Source: Flammula alnicola | Lineage: Eukaryota > Basidiomycota > Agaricomycetes > Agaricales > Strophariaceae | Length of the DNA: 64,000 nucleotides | Direction of reading: 5' to 3' | Assembly: GCA_015499995.1 (NCBI GenBank) | Contig: JADNRV010000014.1 | Span: 62,001 to 126,000 of the forward strand | Shown here: in pieces, positions 34,206-45,240 of the stretch | Position numbering within the stretch: position 1 is the first letter of the stretch | How the letters are laid out: every line of letters begins with the position of its first letter | The notes under the pieces: generated by a model | Databases searched by the model: none | What the model was told of the DNA's origin: nothing | The model's input: only the letters and a program-made list of their open reading frames with translations | Made by a program: the position numbers and the translations under genes

Positions 34206-34410
34206 GAACTCTTTTCGCTATCTTCTTTCTCTCGTCGCATCGCGCCTCTGTTATTTTTTTCTGTATGGTATGGGAATTGTATACTCCCTGGTTGATATGA
34301 ACCTTTCGCCCATAGATGAGTTTACAATGTGTGTTAGTACTGAAGTTGGCTCGAAAGTTACTAGAGAGTAATTACGTAACAAGTGCATTTTGCACGCGAC
34401 CACCACCTAC
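34206..34410. repeat. 3' flank of FunK1 copy 1, duplicated after copy 2
   Basis: From GGAACTCTTTTCGCT onward this matches 39453-39648 closely, up to GCACGCGACCACC. The match then resumes at 36541-36727 (AGCACTCTCAACG to AAGTACGCAAGAATG), which corresponds to about 39656-39854. The flank is therefore one duplicated block split by the insertion at 34411-36540. Confidence 0.88.
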
Positions 34411-35548
34411 TCTGTGCAGGCGGCCCAGGTTGATGGTCAACCTGAGGATTTGACCTAAGTTAGGTTACATATCAGTAAATAAAAGGTTAATTTTCATCTT
34501 CGTTAGGTTGGTGATCAACCTTGTAAGTAGGTTGACACCTTGGTCATTTTCTAACCTATTTTTTAACTTTTCAACCTATGTACAAATAGGTTGAGTAAGG
34601 TGTATGATCAACCTAACACAGGGTGTTAACCAACCTATATTCATACCGGAAATCAACCTATTGCTGGTTAAATAGTATCCAATTAGCAGCTTCCGTGGAC
34701 TGTGATTGAGCTTGCTGTAGGCATTTTAAATCAAAAAATCAACCTATTATTGCGACTACATACTAGGTTACATACAGCTACAAACTTTAAATGAGGACAA
34801 ACTACACGCTGTCTACTACAGTCTAGGCCACCGTCGCTGAACCCACAGCGAGGCCTCAAGCATATGGTTCCCATGCCAAGTCGCATCCAACACCTGAAGA
34901 TGTGGCGAACCGCGGAGAAAGGAAGTGGTGATGGGTGTCGCTGTCTGGCAAGCACAGAGAAAGGTCAGAATGCGACCTTCCGTGTCCAATATTTGAGGAC
35001 CTTACCTGCTAGATATTGGCGCTTTGCATTCTCATACCCGCTTCCATCCCTCGATTCCACTGTAACAGGCACCGTCAATATTTGCATGTTGTCGGCAATA
35101 GTCTTCGGCGTTCGCCTTGAATGGATCTGCACAGACATGTTGGGTACCTATGAAACCAGTAAGCAAGCATCCGGGTTATTTTCCTCATGCTCAAAAGGAG
35201 CACTTACCATTCACGTAGATGGCTTTCCGTTGTCACTGACGTCATGGGGCGTTGTTCGCGACGTACCTGATGGGCCTCCTACCATGGGTCCCTACCTCCT
35301 ATCTCCCTAAGACTTCCTATGCCCTCGCGTTCCTGTTAATCGAATGCCAGCCCATGGTGTGAGCACTGAGCAGACCATGGTCAGTTAGGTTGTTGGGGAC
35401 TCGTCGGGGTCTATGCAGTTGGGGGTTAGGATGGATCCAGGACGACGGTGATTAAGAACAAAGGTCAACCACCTGACGCTCTGTTCAGGCGGAGTTTAAA
35501 ATATCGGCCATCGCCGGATACTGAGTATCCAACGCGGCATTTTGGACT

Positions 35549-36149
35549 TAAGGTAGGGGGCATCAGGAACCGGCTAGCTTATGTAAGCGCTTATATAAGC
35601 GGCAAAATCTGGCCTTCTAGAAAAAATAAAAATTTTGGGCGGTATTTTCAGTGATAATTGAGCCAAGGATGGGTGAAAATATTTTTTGACTTACCTGGTA
35701 TTAGAAATAAATGTATTTGAGCCCACTTTAATACCCTAAATGCGAAGAATTCTTCCCTGGACTTGCCCTTGATGTGTGTTTGAAGCGCGGGATTGTCGGC
35801 AGACAATACCGCTCGGGCCGACAGTCGCCGACTTACCTATTATAGTAGCTTACATAAGAACCCTAACCCTAAGTTGCGGCAAAATCTTGGGGTCAAAAAT
35901 CTAAAAAGTTGCGGAATGAACGGGGAAGCATGAAAAAAAACACAGAAAAAAAAATAGATTTTTCTGAGAATGGCTAATAACTCTCTCAAAAGTTAATTAA
36001 TTTTAAATCTGGCTACTGAGACTTGCAAGGATGCTCAAAGGCTTCAATTCTACGTTCTTAGAAATGTGGGAACGTTGTTTGTGGCCGAGGAATAGCGAGC
36101 TCGTTGTCTGCTTATGTAAGGGTGCCGGTTCCTGATGCCCCCTACCTTA
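35549..36149. mobile_element. 601-bp nested element with perfect 26-bp terminal inverted repeats
   Basis: The left end starts TAAGGTAGGGGGCATCAGGA and continues to ACCGGC; the right end (36124-36149) is its exact complement over 26 bases. Just inside, both ends carry CTTATGTAAG-like palindromes. The centre has no coding capacity, is rich in A/T runs and includes CCCTAACCCTAA (35861-35872), two units of the fungal telomere repeat. A two-base TA or four-base TTAA-like duplication is possible (TTAA on the left, TTAG on the right). The perfect ends suggest recent movement. Confidence 0.75.
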
Positions 36150-36406
36150 GGAAAAAAAAAGGTGCGCGCCAAATTCTTATTTATGCCACCCTGTTCCAGG
36201 TGTCAATCTTTTTCCTCTAAAATTTCTCAGAACATGTTTAGAATATATAAATTAACAGTCTTATCAAAAAATATAATATCTTTCCTACTGGGGCATACTT
36301 AGGTTGATAAGTGCCTATTTACTGGCTGACGAGTCTGGTTGAAAAGTAGCGTACTCACGGTCTAATTATGTAGGTTTAATATCATTACTTTCTTGGTTGT
36401 TTTGCT

Positions 36407-36499
36407 AGGTTGCCGCGCAACCTAAATATTAGGTTGATTTGAATCAACCTAATAATCACCCAAGGACAGGTTGAAATCTAGTTTTCAGCCTGTCCTTGG
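36407..36499. repeat. Cluster of three hairpins
   Basis: Three adjacent inverted repeats: AGGTTGC...GCAACCT (36407-36423); ATTAGGTTGATT...AATCAACCTAAT (36428-36453); CCAAGGACAGG...CCTGTCCTTGG (36460-36499). They occupy the right end of the 2.1-kb insertion. Confidence 0.85.
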
Positions 36500-36727
36500 T
36501 TGCTCGGCAACCTAAGCCGCTCCCACAGTGCTAAGGCTACAGCACTCTCAACGCTCAACTTCTAGGTCCTTCGGACCCTCTCTACTTATACGGTCCAGGG
36601 CATCAATCATGCATGCCTAGCATCTTGCAAATATTACTGGAATCTATCAGCTGTGGTTTTGCCTCACCTTGCTCTGCTGACCTGTCGCTCATAGTCTCCA
36701 CTCCATACTACCAAGTACGCAAGAATG

Positions 36728-37126
36728 CTGTCTCGCGATTTCCTCGCCTTCAATAAGGTCGTGACTCGTGCCATGGGCATTCAGTGAAATGGGATACGAC
36801 GCGACGTGCAGGCCTCGGAAAACAGTTCGGATTCTTAATGGATGCTTAATGTATCTATAGAACTATGGTAGAGAAGTATAATAATGGGATAAGATCTTAA
36901 AACTTGAAAGAAATGAATGAGTGGTAAATATGTACTTAAGTAGTCCAAGTTAATCAGTTAACTTGGAGTAATTTCACGTGACTTTGTGAACTACGTAAGC
37001 AAGGACAGTGACTGAGACGCTGGCAAGCGCTGGCACTGCACTTACTTGACTTCAAACTGTGTCGACTTTCCATTGATACGCAACACTTATTACGACACTG
37101 GAAATCTTTTCGCTAGAACGACTGCC
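36728..37126. other. Intergenic, 5' region of FunK1 copy 2
   Basis: No gene. An E-box-like CACGTG lies near 36975; a CACGTG also lies upstream of copy 1 near 31545. The duplicated flank stops at 36727. Confidence 0.45.
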
Positions 37127-39452
37127 ATGAGTGGCTTGGGCAAACGGGTTCCCGAACTCTCTTTCGAAACCATGGCTAAACATATACTTCCCGAAATCCC
37201 TGAAGTCAATATTGATGACACCAGGAAAACACTCGTAACAGCAGGTCATCTCACTAAAGCTGGCTGGGCAGTCTTTCCCAAGATGCCTGCTGAAGGCCCG
37301 GCTCCCGAAGCAGTCGTTTTCAAAGCTTTGGAATCTGTTCACAACCAGATACGCGACTGTGCTCAATTCGTCGAGTCCAGGCGAAAGCCTCGACCAACTC
37401 TGAGTTATGTCGCATCCGGGAATATCACTCTCAATAATACCGCTTTTGAACGTTCGCCTGATACGAGTCGACCAGATGGCTACGGCTATCTTCAAGGCGA
37501 CCAAGCCATTTCTTTGCAGATGATTGCCTCAAAAACGTGTACAAAATGGGACTCGGAGGGTTGGTTTGATATTGCTTATGCAGGCGAATATAAAAAATAT
37601 GATGACGTGAACGAGCGGAATGATGTACGTATTCTTGGCTCTGATCATCCTTCTTCTATTCTCATCTCGACCTACCATCGTACGTAGAATGTTGAAAAGG
37701 TACTTTGGAGTATGCAACAAATCATGCGCATTGATGCTCGCCGCCGTTTTACTTTCGGACTCACCACCGAGAATACGACAACACGCGTTTGGTTCTGTAG
37801 TCGTCAAACTGTAATTGTTTCGCAACCCTTTGATTTCATGAAGGTTAGCAGGTCATTTCCCTCCATCACTCTCTTACTCATGTCTTTCGCTAGGATCATG
37901 ATGTATTCATATACCTAGTGGTGTCATTAACGTTTGGATCCGTTGTTGCGCTGGGCTGGGATCCAACGATGTCACTGTGGTTTGACAAAGAATCAGGCCA
38001 CAATTGTGGCTATGATATCACGGTATTTAATCACGACATAAATGACCCAACTATTTATCGTACCGTCCAAATTCTTTCCGACGTCGCAGCAGAAATACTT
38101 TGTGGACCTGGCACTCGAGTCTTTGAAGCCTACCAAATCGATGAACATGGCACCAAGATCGGCCCTAACGTCGCCATCAAAGATGCCTGGACTGACTGTA
38201 CTCGAACTCCGGAAGCAGACATTCTTAAGGCCATTACGAAGGATGCAATCCCCGAGGAGAAGTCGTATTTTCTCACCGTCCTTGTATGGGGAAATGTGCT
38301 CATCGACGGATGTGAAGACCATACCGAAGACGTCATGATGCGAGGGATGAGGATCGACTACAAGAATCGACGTGCTTCCATCGGGTCACAATGCATTCCA
38401 ATACGAAAATATATCCTGAGCCAGAAGCACGATATTTCAGAGGTCGAATTCAACAGCAGTTTCCCCGGCGCGTACGAGTTTTGTCAGTTCCACGCAAGAC
38501 ATCATCAACGCATCGTGTTCAAGGAAATCGGAACAACTGTTTACAGTCTAAAGTCCATGAAAACTGTTTTCGGCGCTGCGCGGGACGTCTCCAAAGGTCC
38601 GTAAATTTAAGTCCTCTCAACGTATACTTCGACTGACTTTTATGTAATTTTAGCGCTCGAGATTATGTTCAAACATGGCTCCTATGTTCATCGCGACGTT
38701 AGCCCAGGAAATATCTTAATGGTTGACGGTAAAGCCAGGCTAGCTGACTTGGAATACGCGAAGGTTATGGATACTGATAGCAAGCATGACGTCCCGACTG
38801 TACAGTTTTAACTTACTTTTTCTCTTGGTTACATACTGATGCATCGCAGGGGACCATTAACTTCATCGCGATCGAAGTGTCTGAGCAAGGCTATTTATTC
38901 CAAACTACTGCCTGGTCGCGCGAGGATTCAGTTCAGCCTCCCCTCGTACATAATCCTCTTCATGACCTGGAGTCGGTCTGGTGGGTCGTGGTATGGTGCT
39001 TATTTTGGAATGCGGTCGACAAGACATCTGGCGATCCTGCCTTCCCTCAATCAGAAGATCAGATCACCGAGCAGATGGTGCTAGCGGAGCGGATTTTCCC
39101 TCAACACCGCTCGCAGCGACTTTCCATCTTCCATAACAACAGAGTTTTTGTCAAGTATTGGTCGGCTTTCATGGAGGTGCAGCAGGTCTTTGCTGGTTAT
39201 GCGGACGCCGCAAGGGCGATTTTGACAGACGCCTACCGCGCTGCCGAGCTGACTTTGCCAAAGTGCATCGACTACAAAGCATTCACAGATATCCATGAAA
39301 GGTTTGCTCGGCCTTTCGAACTCGCGATGGAGAAATGCGAGGATTGCCGTCTTCGTTCACTATTAGAGGTTCATGATATCTGCAGACGCGACAACAAGCG
39401 AAAGAGAGGTGAGGAAGACGAGGAGGAAGACGACAACCCTGCACCACTATAG
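37127..39452 (+). CDS. FunK1-type protein kinase, copy 2 (intact)
   Basis: Exons 37127-37624, 37688-37843, 37894-38596, 38654-38799 and 38850-39452 keep phase and give 701 residues. The ATG at 37127 (MSGLGKRVPELSF) is the first in frame; compared with copy 1 the N-terminal extension is missing, and upstream sequence homologous to it is open but lacks an ATG, so a 5' exon may be missed. Kinase marks are IVFKEIGTTVYSLKSM, YVHRDVSPGNIL, LADLEYAK and GTINFIAIE, followed by the family's HNPLHDLESVWWVVVWCLFW and an acidic tail (KRGEEDEEEDDNPAPL). DLE instead of DFG is the FunK1 norm. The protein should be a soluble Ser/Thr-type kinase, but FunK1 substrates are not known. The two copies arose by tandem duplication that included about 400 bp of 3' flank. 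Confidence 0.92.
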
Positions 39453-39854
39453 GAACTCTTTTCGCTGTCTTCTTTCTCTTGTCGCATCGCGCCTCTGTTA
39501 TCTTTTTGTATGGTATGGTGATTATATACTCCCTGGTTGATATAAACCTTTCGCCCATAGATGCGTTTACAATGTGGTTAGTACATACTTAAGTTGGCTC
39601 GAAAGTTACTAGAGAGTAATTACGTAACAAGTGCATTTTGCACGCGACCACCTACAGCACTCAACACTCAACGTCAACTTCTAAGTAGGTCCGGATCTCT
39701 CTTTACTTATACGGTCCACGGCATCAGTCGTGCATGCCTAGCATCTTGCAAATATTACTGGAATCTATCACTGTCAGCTGTGGTTTTGCCTCACCTTGCT
39801 CTGCTGACCTGTCGCCCATAGTCTCCACTCCATACTACCAAGTACGCAAGAATG
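39453..39854. repeat. 3' flank of FunK1 copy 2, uninterrupted version
   Basis: It matches 34206-34410 plus 36541-36727. It provides the empty site for the 2.1-kb insertion in copy 1. Confidence 0.88.
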
Positions 39855-40617
39855 ACCAAGAAGTCTGGCAACATACCCTCCGAATGTGGTGTTCTGCTTG
39901 CAACCCCCTTTCTCCTAGCGAAGCGGAAGGAGTCTGTCTCGTCAACTCGTATCTGCATAATCCAACATCTTCAGGCTATTTCGGTGCCACGTTGATCAAA
40001 CGTTGACGTGCAGGCTGCCACCGTCGCGCTCCCTTTGCGCATCTAGATCGCTTTCGAGACATATAGATGATGCCAGCGGAAATTTATCCCACCTACACGC
40101 AGCATATTTGTGAGTGCCGAAAAAGCTCCTTGGATCGTCCATAATAGAGATGCGCGAATCAAGTCTATTATGTTCAAGTTGACTTTTCGAGCTGCTTTGA
40201 AGTATGTGTTCAGCTCCATAACATTTTATTGTACAAAGCTTGGTATTAAATTTACCTTTCAGTGTCTTTTGATAATTTTAGAAGCAGCATGGAAATCCGT
40301 TGGACAGAAATTAGAAGTCTTTATCGTATCACACCACCTGTGCTGGAGCAAAGAAGGTGCCCGGACCATTTTTCGACCTCACCAAGGATGCATATACCCC
40401 GTGGTTCAGGGGTAAACGTAAGTGCTGCGTGTATAGTCACTCATATAATTGTGTGCTTTTTTGGTGCGTTGACTATATATCGTGCATTTTTCCCAGTCTA
40501 ATTATAATGCACGCGTAGGACCTCCACAGAAGCATTACAGCGGACTTCATTGGGACTCTAAGCTGGCGTTTGCTTCTCTGTGTGAGACCATTCGGATATT
40601 TATCGGGTAGGCTAAGG
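39855..40617. other. Intergenic, no gene recognised
   Basis: Only short open frames without motifs. The right end is the promoter of the esterase gene. Confidence 0.5.
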
Positions 40618-40623
40618 TATAAA
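40618..40623 (+). promoter_or_regulatory. TATA box of the CE16 esterase gene
   Basis: TATAAA lies 57 bp before the ATG at 40675, a usual distance for a strong fungal promoter. Confidence 0.45.
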
Positions 40624-40674
40624 TTCCATCCTCGACAAAATTCTACTCCGCGAAGTGAAACATCTGGCACTGCA

Positions 40675-42148
40675 ATGATTGCTTTACGCTCTCTTCGTTC
40701 TTTTTTCCTCGCTTCTCTCGCGATCTCTTCATGCGCGGCGAAGCTTTCTTGGGCTGACACAAAGTTCTTGATCACCCTCGGTGACTCGTACACGACAGAT
40801 GGTATGTGGACCACTCCTTGCCTTAAAGATATCAATCTCAGTCAAAGTATCAAGGTTTCAACATTTCGGCAGGAGTTGATTCACCTGTGCCTGGATTTGT
40901 GAGTGGAGAAATGCTTGTCTTGAAGAGGGATCTTATTCTAAAATGTCCCAGACTTCGAGCAATGGCCCGAACTGGGTACAGCAACTCGGTAAATTATCAT
41001 CTTTCTTTAACGTCCTTGAGAACTTATTTCCTTTGTAGGAAGCACTTACAACGTCGGAAATACGAAGGTTATATTATCGTCATTTTCCATGAGAGCTCAA
41101 TCCAATAATGAGCGAGTTCAGGTGTTCAATCTTGCATCAGGAGGAGCGACAATAGATGCAAAGTTGGTCACACCTTTCGAGCCGACTGTCTTGTAAGCCC
41201 TTTCGTATTAATAAGATTTTGTCGCCGGCATCTTATTTTCCGCACGTCCTAGGTCCATCGTTGACCAAGTAGCGCAATTCAAAACCTTCCTCGCTCCAAA
41301 GCCGTCAGGTGCACAATGGTCGAGCAATAACACTCTTTTCGCAATTTGGATTGGCATTAATGATGTTGTAAGTCTCCTTTTACTTGATATCTTGAAGATG
41401 CATATTTCTTATAGACTTCATAGGGAAACTCTTTCGGATGGGTAAAGAATGATGCATACAACTTACACTCGTTATTGAGGCTTTTTATTGCAGACCAACA
41501 TCACACAATCGCAATTCAACACCGTCTTGATGAACCGTCTCGAGTCTCAGGTTGGTAAAATATTACATTCAAAGATGACCTGCCTATTGAAAGCCTTGCA
41601 CAGCTCGAGATCCTCTATGAGAACGGAGCCCGCTCGTTCTTATTCCTCACTGTTCCACCAACAAACCGTGCACCGCTTCTCATCGAGCAAGGATCAGCTG
41701 CGGTCGCAAAAATTACGTCCGACCTTGCCAACTACAACAGTCAGCTGCGTACGACGGCTCTGAGTTTCCAAGCCAAACACAGGGACATCGAGACTGTCAC
41801 TGTGTTCGATACTCAGCCTGTATTTAACACCCTCCTGGATAACGCAAAAACATTCGGCTTCGTCAATACTACAGGATTCTGCGAAGCGTACGAGAATGGA
41901 ACTCCCTCGATGACTACCCAAATCGCCCCTTGTGCACCCGTCAATAATTACTTGTAAGTTGCACTCTTAATGACACTAACACGGTCCAGTAACCACTCCC
42001 GATCCAGCTGGTTGAATACGCTACACCCGTTATTCACAGTTCACAAGTTCGTCTTTCAGCATTCTCCTGTTTGACCGCCAACTAATTTAATTTCGTGCTT
42101 AACAGCGCTCTCGCCCTTTCAATCTCATCGACACTCAGCGCTCTGTAA
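40675..42148 (+). CDS. Secreted SGNH-hydrolase, carbohydrate esterase family 16 (acetylesterase)
   Basis: Eleven small exons (40675-40801, 40855-40898, 40952-40988, 41039-41067, 41122-41192, 41253-41367, 41424-41441, 41494-41550, 41604-41953, 42008-42046, 42106-42148) give 309 residues. A signal peptide (MIALRSLRSFFLASLAISSCAA) is followed by the SGNH blocks: LGDSYTTDG with the nucleophile Ser, LASGGATID with the oxyanion Gly, WIGINDVG with the Asn, and NTLHPLFTVH with the catalytic His. CE16 enzymes remove acetyl groups from plant-cell-wall xylo-oligosaccharides. The eighth intron (41551-41603) has an unusual GTTGGT donor; no other choice gives a usable frame with a normal length, so it is the weakest junction. 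Exon 7 is only 18 bases. The protein is predicted to be extracellular. Confidence 0.9.
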
Positions 42149-42479
42149 GGAGAAGGCTACAAAATTCTGACCGCAAGGTCGTATATTCTTGTGACACGTT
42201 GGAACTCTCCAGGAGTAAGGACCCCCTTGTATTATCTTCAAAACATTGCACAGGCAACCAAATGTATGAAATCGTTGGCTTTGGCTGATTTAAATAATTA
42301 AGTGTTGTACTACTAGTAGTAATACTAACAAGTACGGTTACTATTGTTTAGATAAGAATAGATTCCATGCCGGTATTTGGTCAGAATCCCCAAGTCCAAA
42401 CAACATTTTCCAAACCACGGTCGTGCTGATGAAGCGCTCAGTGTACAACTATTTCTTGAACACCTTGCCACAGCGTCCC
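42149..42479. other. Intergenic / 5' region of the TRF4-like gene
   Basis: AT-rich, no gene. An in-frame ATG at 42429 could extend the next protein by 17 residues. Confidence 0.4.
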
Positions 42480-44881
42480 ATGACTCCAAGCTCTCCTCGG
42501 GCACGTCTATCGGACAGACAACCAAAATCGGGCGATCCGGACAGTCGCTCGAACCGCAAAAACCGACGGGAGCGACGGGCTGCTGCGAAGCGCTCAAGCG
42601 ATGGGACGCCTGTTGCTAGTGGGTCTTCGACGCCCAGGGGTAAACAAGCGGAGGATGGAAATCTTAAAGCGTCCAGTTTGAATGGAAATGCGAACGGAGC
42701 AACGAGCAGCAAAATTGGGACCACGACGTTCGCGGAGGGCGATGACTTTATACCCTTCACTTTTTCGGACCCGTCTGACGATGAAGCTGGGCCGAGCAGG
42801 AAAAAATCGGATCGCAAGGGAAAGGGCAAGGATACGGAGGAGGATGAGGGTTTGGATGAAGCGGTTGTCGCTGATATCGGCAAGGGCAAGACGAGAGAAA
42901 CTGGCAATGCTGGGGCGCCAGTATCTGAGCGGGCGAAGGAGAAATCGAAGGTGCAGGATGGGCCGTCGCGTACCTCAGAGCGAGAGTGGGTTCGGGGGAA
43001 GGAGAGAGTGGACGATGAGAGATATGAGGGGAGGAGCAGTCGCGGTGGGAATCATAAACGAAAATATGATGATTACGACGACGGATACACGAACAAAAAA
43101 GAGAGGATGGATGCAGCTTCACGGAAGAGTCCCTGGGTTAATGGGTTGGACTTGGAGCGATGTAGGAATGTCGCCGAACTGTGCGTATCTTCTTCAAGTG
43201 GAATATATTTCCTGCTCAGCTTACTTATGTTCATGGAATGTAGGATGCATAAAGAAGTTGAATCTTTTGTTGACTGGATATCGCCTAGTTCCGTCGAGGA
43301 CGAAGTTCGCGGTCTCATCGTTGCCCAGATCACCAAAGTCGTCACTGGCGCCTTTTCAGACGCAGTGGTGCATCCCTTCGGAAGCTTTCAAACTAAGCTA
43401 TACCTGCCCTTAGGGTATGTTCCTCTTAGCCTCGAGTCATTGCCCATTATTTCACGCACTAATAGGTGCGTAGTGACATCGACCTCGTCGTCCTCTCAGA
43501 CGCCATGGCATACAGCGACAAATCTACCGTCTTACACGTCCTTGCCAACACGCTCAAGCGCAGTGGGATAACGTCTAATGTCACGATTATCGCCAAAGCC
43601 AAGGTCCCAATCGTCAAATTTGTCACGACTCATGGTCGATTCAAAGTCGACATCAGCATAAACCAAGGAAACGGGCTGGTCTCAGGCCAGATCATCACCG
43701 GCTTCTTGAAGGACATGATACCATGTGCCCAGGGCACGGAGAGCAAGGCACTACGGAGTCTAGTAATGGTCACGAAAGCGTTCCTCAGTCAGCGCAGCAT
43801 GAACGAGGTATATACCGGCGGTCTTGGGAGCTACGCCATCGTTTGTCTTGCGGTCAGTTTCTTGCAGATGCACCCGAAGATTAGGAAAGGAGAGATCGAC
43901 CCGGAGAAGAATCTTGGAGTCCTCGTCATGGAATTTTTTGAGCTGTATGGACATCACTTCAATTACGACGAGGTTGGCATCTCTTTGCGGGACGGCGGGA
44001 CGTATTTCAACAAGAGACAGAGAGGATGGCATGCCGAGTACAAGAGGAATATGCTGTCTATCGAAGATCCTGCTGATCCGTGTAAGTCTCTGCTTCTTCT
44101 AGTGTCCTGTTTCTACGACTTATTGAAGATTTACTCTAAAGCGAATGATATATCGAGCGGCTCGTACAACTTCCACAAAGTCCGAACTGCCTTCGCTGGT
44201 TGCCACGGGATTCTAACTTCCACGGCCTATCTTCGTGCGGGTATACTCAACTCTCGGCACCATGGGCAGTCGGTGCATCTACGGAGAGGCTATGAACCTG
44301 AAGACCTAAGCATCCTATCGACTGTCATGGGCATCACACAGGAAACCATTAATCATCGAAGACTAGTACAAGAACTCTACGATCGACAAATACTTCATAG
44401 GATCGTGGGGATGAAGCCTTTGCCGACTGTTGTAAAGTCGAGCGATGAGGCTGAATCAAGGAGGCGAGACGCAAAAAGCTCGTCGTCGTTATCATCAAAA
44501 TCAAAGGCGTCTCGTGCCGTGGAGTCTGCCTGGGACAACGGAGACCGCGGTCATGATTCCGATTATGAAGATGGCTATCGTGATCGACGGCACCGCCGAG
44601 CGGCAGACGACGACGAAGGCGGTCGCTATGACATTGGGCGCCAACCTCCCAAGAAGCGACGAAAAACGGGACGAGCAGAAGATGCACATGCTGTGTATTT
44701 TGTTGACGACGATGACGATGACACAGAAGGTAGATATGATAACGAAGGAGAGTACCTGAGTGATGAGAGTCTTGATGAGCGCCGCCCGTCGCGGCCTGGG
44801 AACCCCAAAAATGACAGTCGACGGTCATATTGGCTGTCGAAAGGAATTGGGATTGGCCACATGGAAGATGAGAGCAGTTAG
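42480..44881 (+). CDS. TRF4: Non-canonical poly(A) polymerase, TRF4/Cid14/PAPD5 type
   Basis: Four exons (42480-43180, 43244-43414, 43474-44081, 44142-44881) keep phase and give 739 residues. The first 230 or so are basic/acidic and disordered. The nucleotidyltransferase core starts at LMHKEVESFVDWISPS and carries HPFGSFQTKLYLPLGDIDLV (Gly-Ser and the two metal Asp) and the third Asp in RFKVDISIN. The PAP-associated region follows (GGLGSYAIVCLAVSFLQMHP, NLGVLVMEFFELYG, YNFHKVRTAFAGCHGIL). The C-terminal tail has nuclear-type basic clusters (PPKKRRKTGR) and acidic runs. TRF4-type enzymes are the catalytic part of the TRAMP complex, which tags faulty nuclear RNAs with short A-tails for the exosome. 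No damage was found. Confidence 0.94.
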
Positions 44882-45240
44882 AAGGATTTGCGATCTATAT
44901 TAATACATGGAATATGGTTGTTCTTGAGAAGAATTGTGCGTCAAATGAAGTTGGACATCGGAGGATCAGAAGAATTGTGTTTGGCTTGGTTGTCTAAACA
45001 ACATCAGCATCAGGCCGACATCAAAGTAACAAAGGTATACCCCAGAACAACACCGTCTTTTCGTCTTTGATTCCAACCCTCACCGTCGTTCAGAACAGCC
45101 ACAAGACCCTTCTTTTTCACAACTCTCATTATCGTGCAGACTTACGTTGCGCAACTGGTGTCATCTGCAGTCGCTGGTCCGCCTGTAAGTCGTCGACACC
45201 TGTCAACCACCCACAATACCCGTCGCCCCATATCTCTTTA
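44882..45240. other. Intergenic
   Basis: 360 bp between the TRF4-like gene and the next start. No gene seen; promoter likely. Confidence 0.4.

Larger units (their letters stand above)
34411..36540. mobile_element. 2.1-kb AT-rich insertion with AGGTTGA repeats
   Basis: It is present in the copy 1 flank and absent from the copy 2 flank, where the uninterrupted site reads CCACCTACAGCACTC. The ends form an imperfect inverted repeat: CTGTGCAGGCGGCCCAGG at 34412, and the complement of the right end, CTGTGGGAGCGGCTTAGG, from 36528. CTAC occurs at both junctions. Both end regions are crowded with AGGTTGA/TCAACCT motifs in both orientations. No coding frame of note is present. It looks like a large non-autonomous transposon, and it contains a second, nested TIR element. 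The superfamily is unknown. Confidence 0.7.

Noticed and set aside
35861..35872. Interstitial telomere
   Set aside because: Only two CCCTAA units within a transposable element; too short to indicate a former chromosome end.
34412..36528. Helitron, because of the hairpins near the right end
   Set aside because: The insertion has inverted ends and no TC...CTRR termini between A and T; a TIR/foldback element fits better.
41555..41574. A 20-bp intron in the CE16 gene that would keep the frame
   Set aside because: Too short to be spliced; a 53-bp intron (41551-41603) also keeps the frame and joins LESQ to LEILYENGA, which fits the family.
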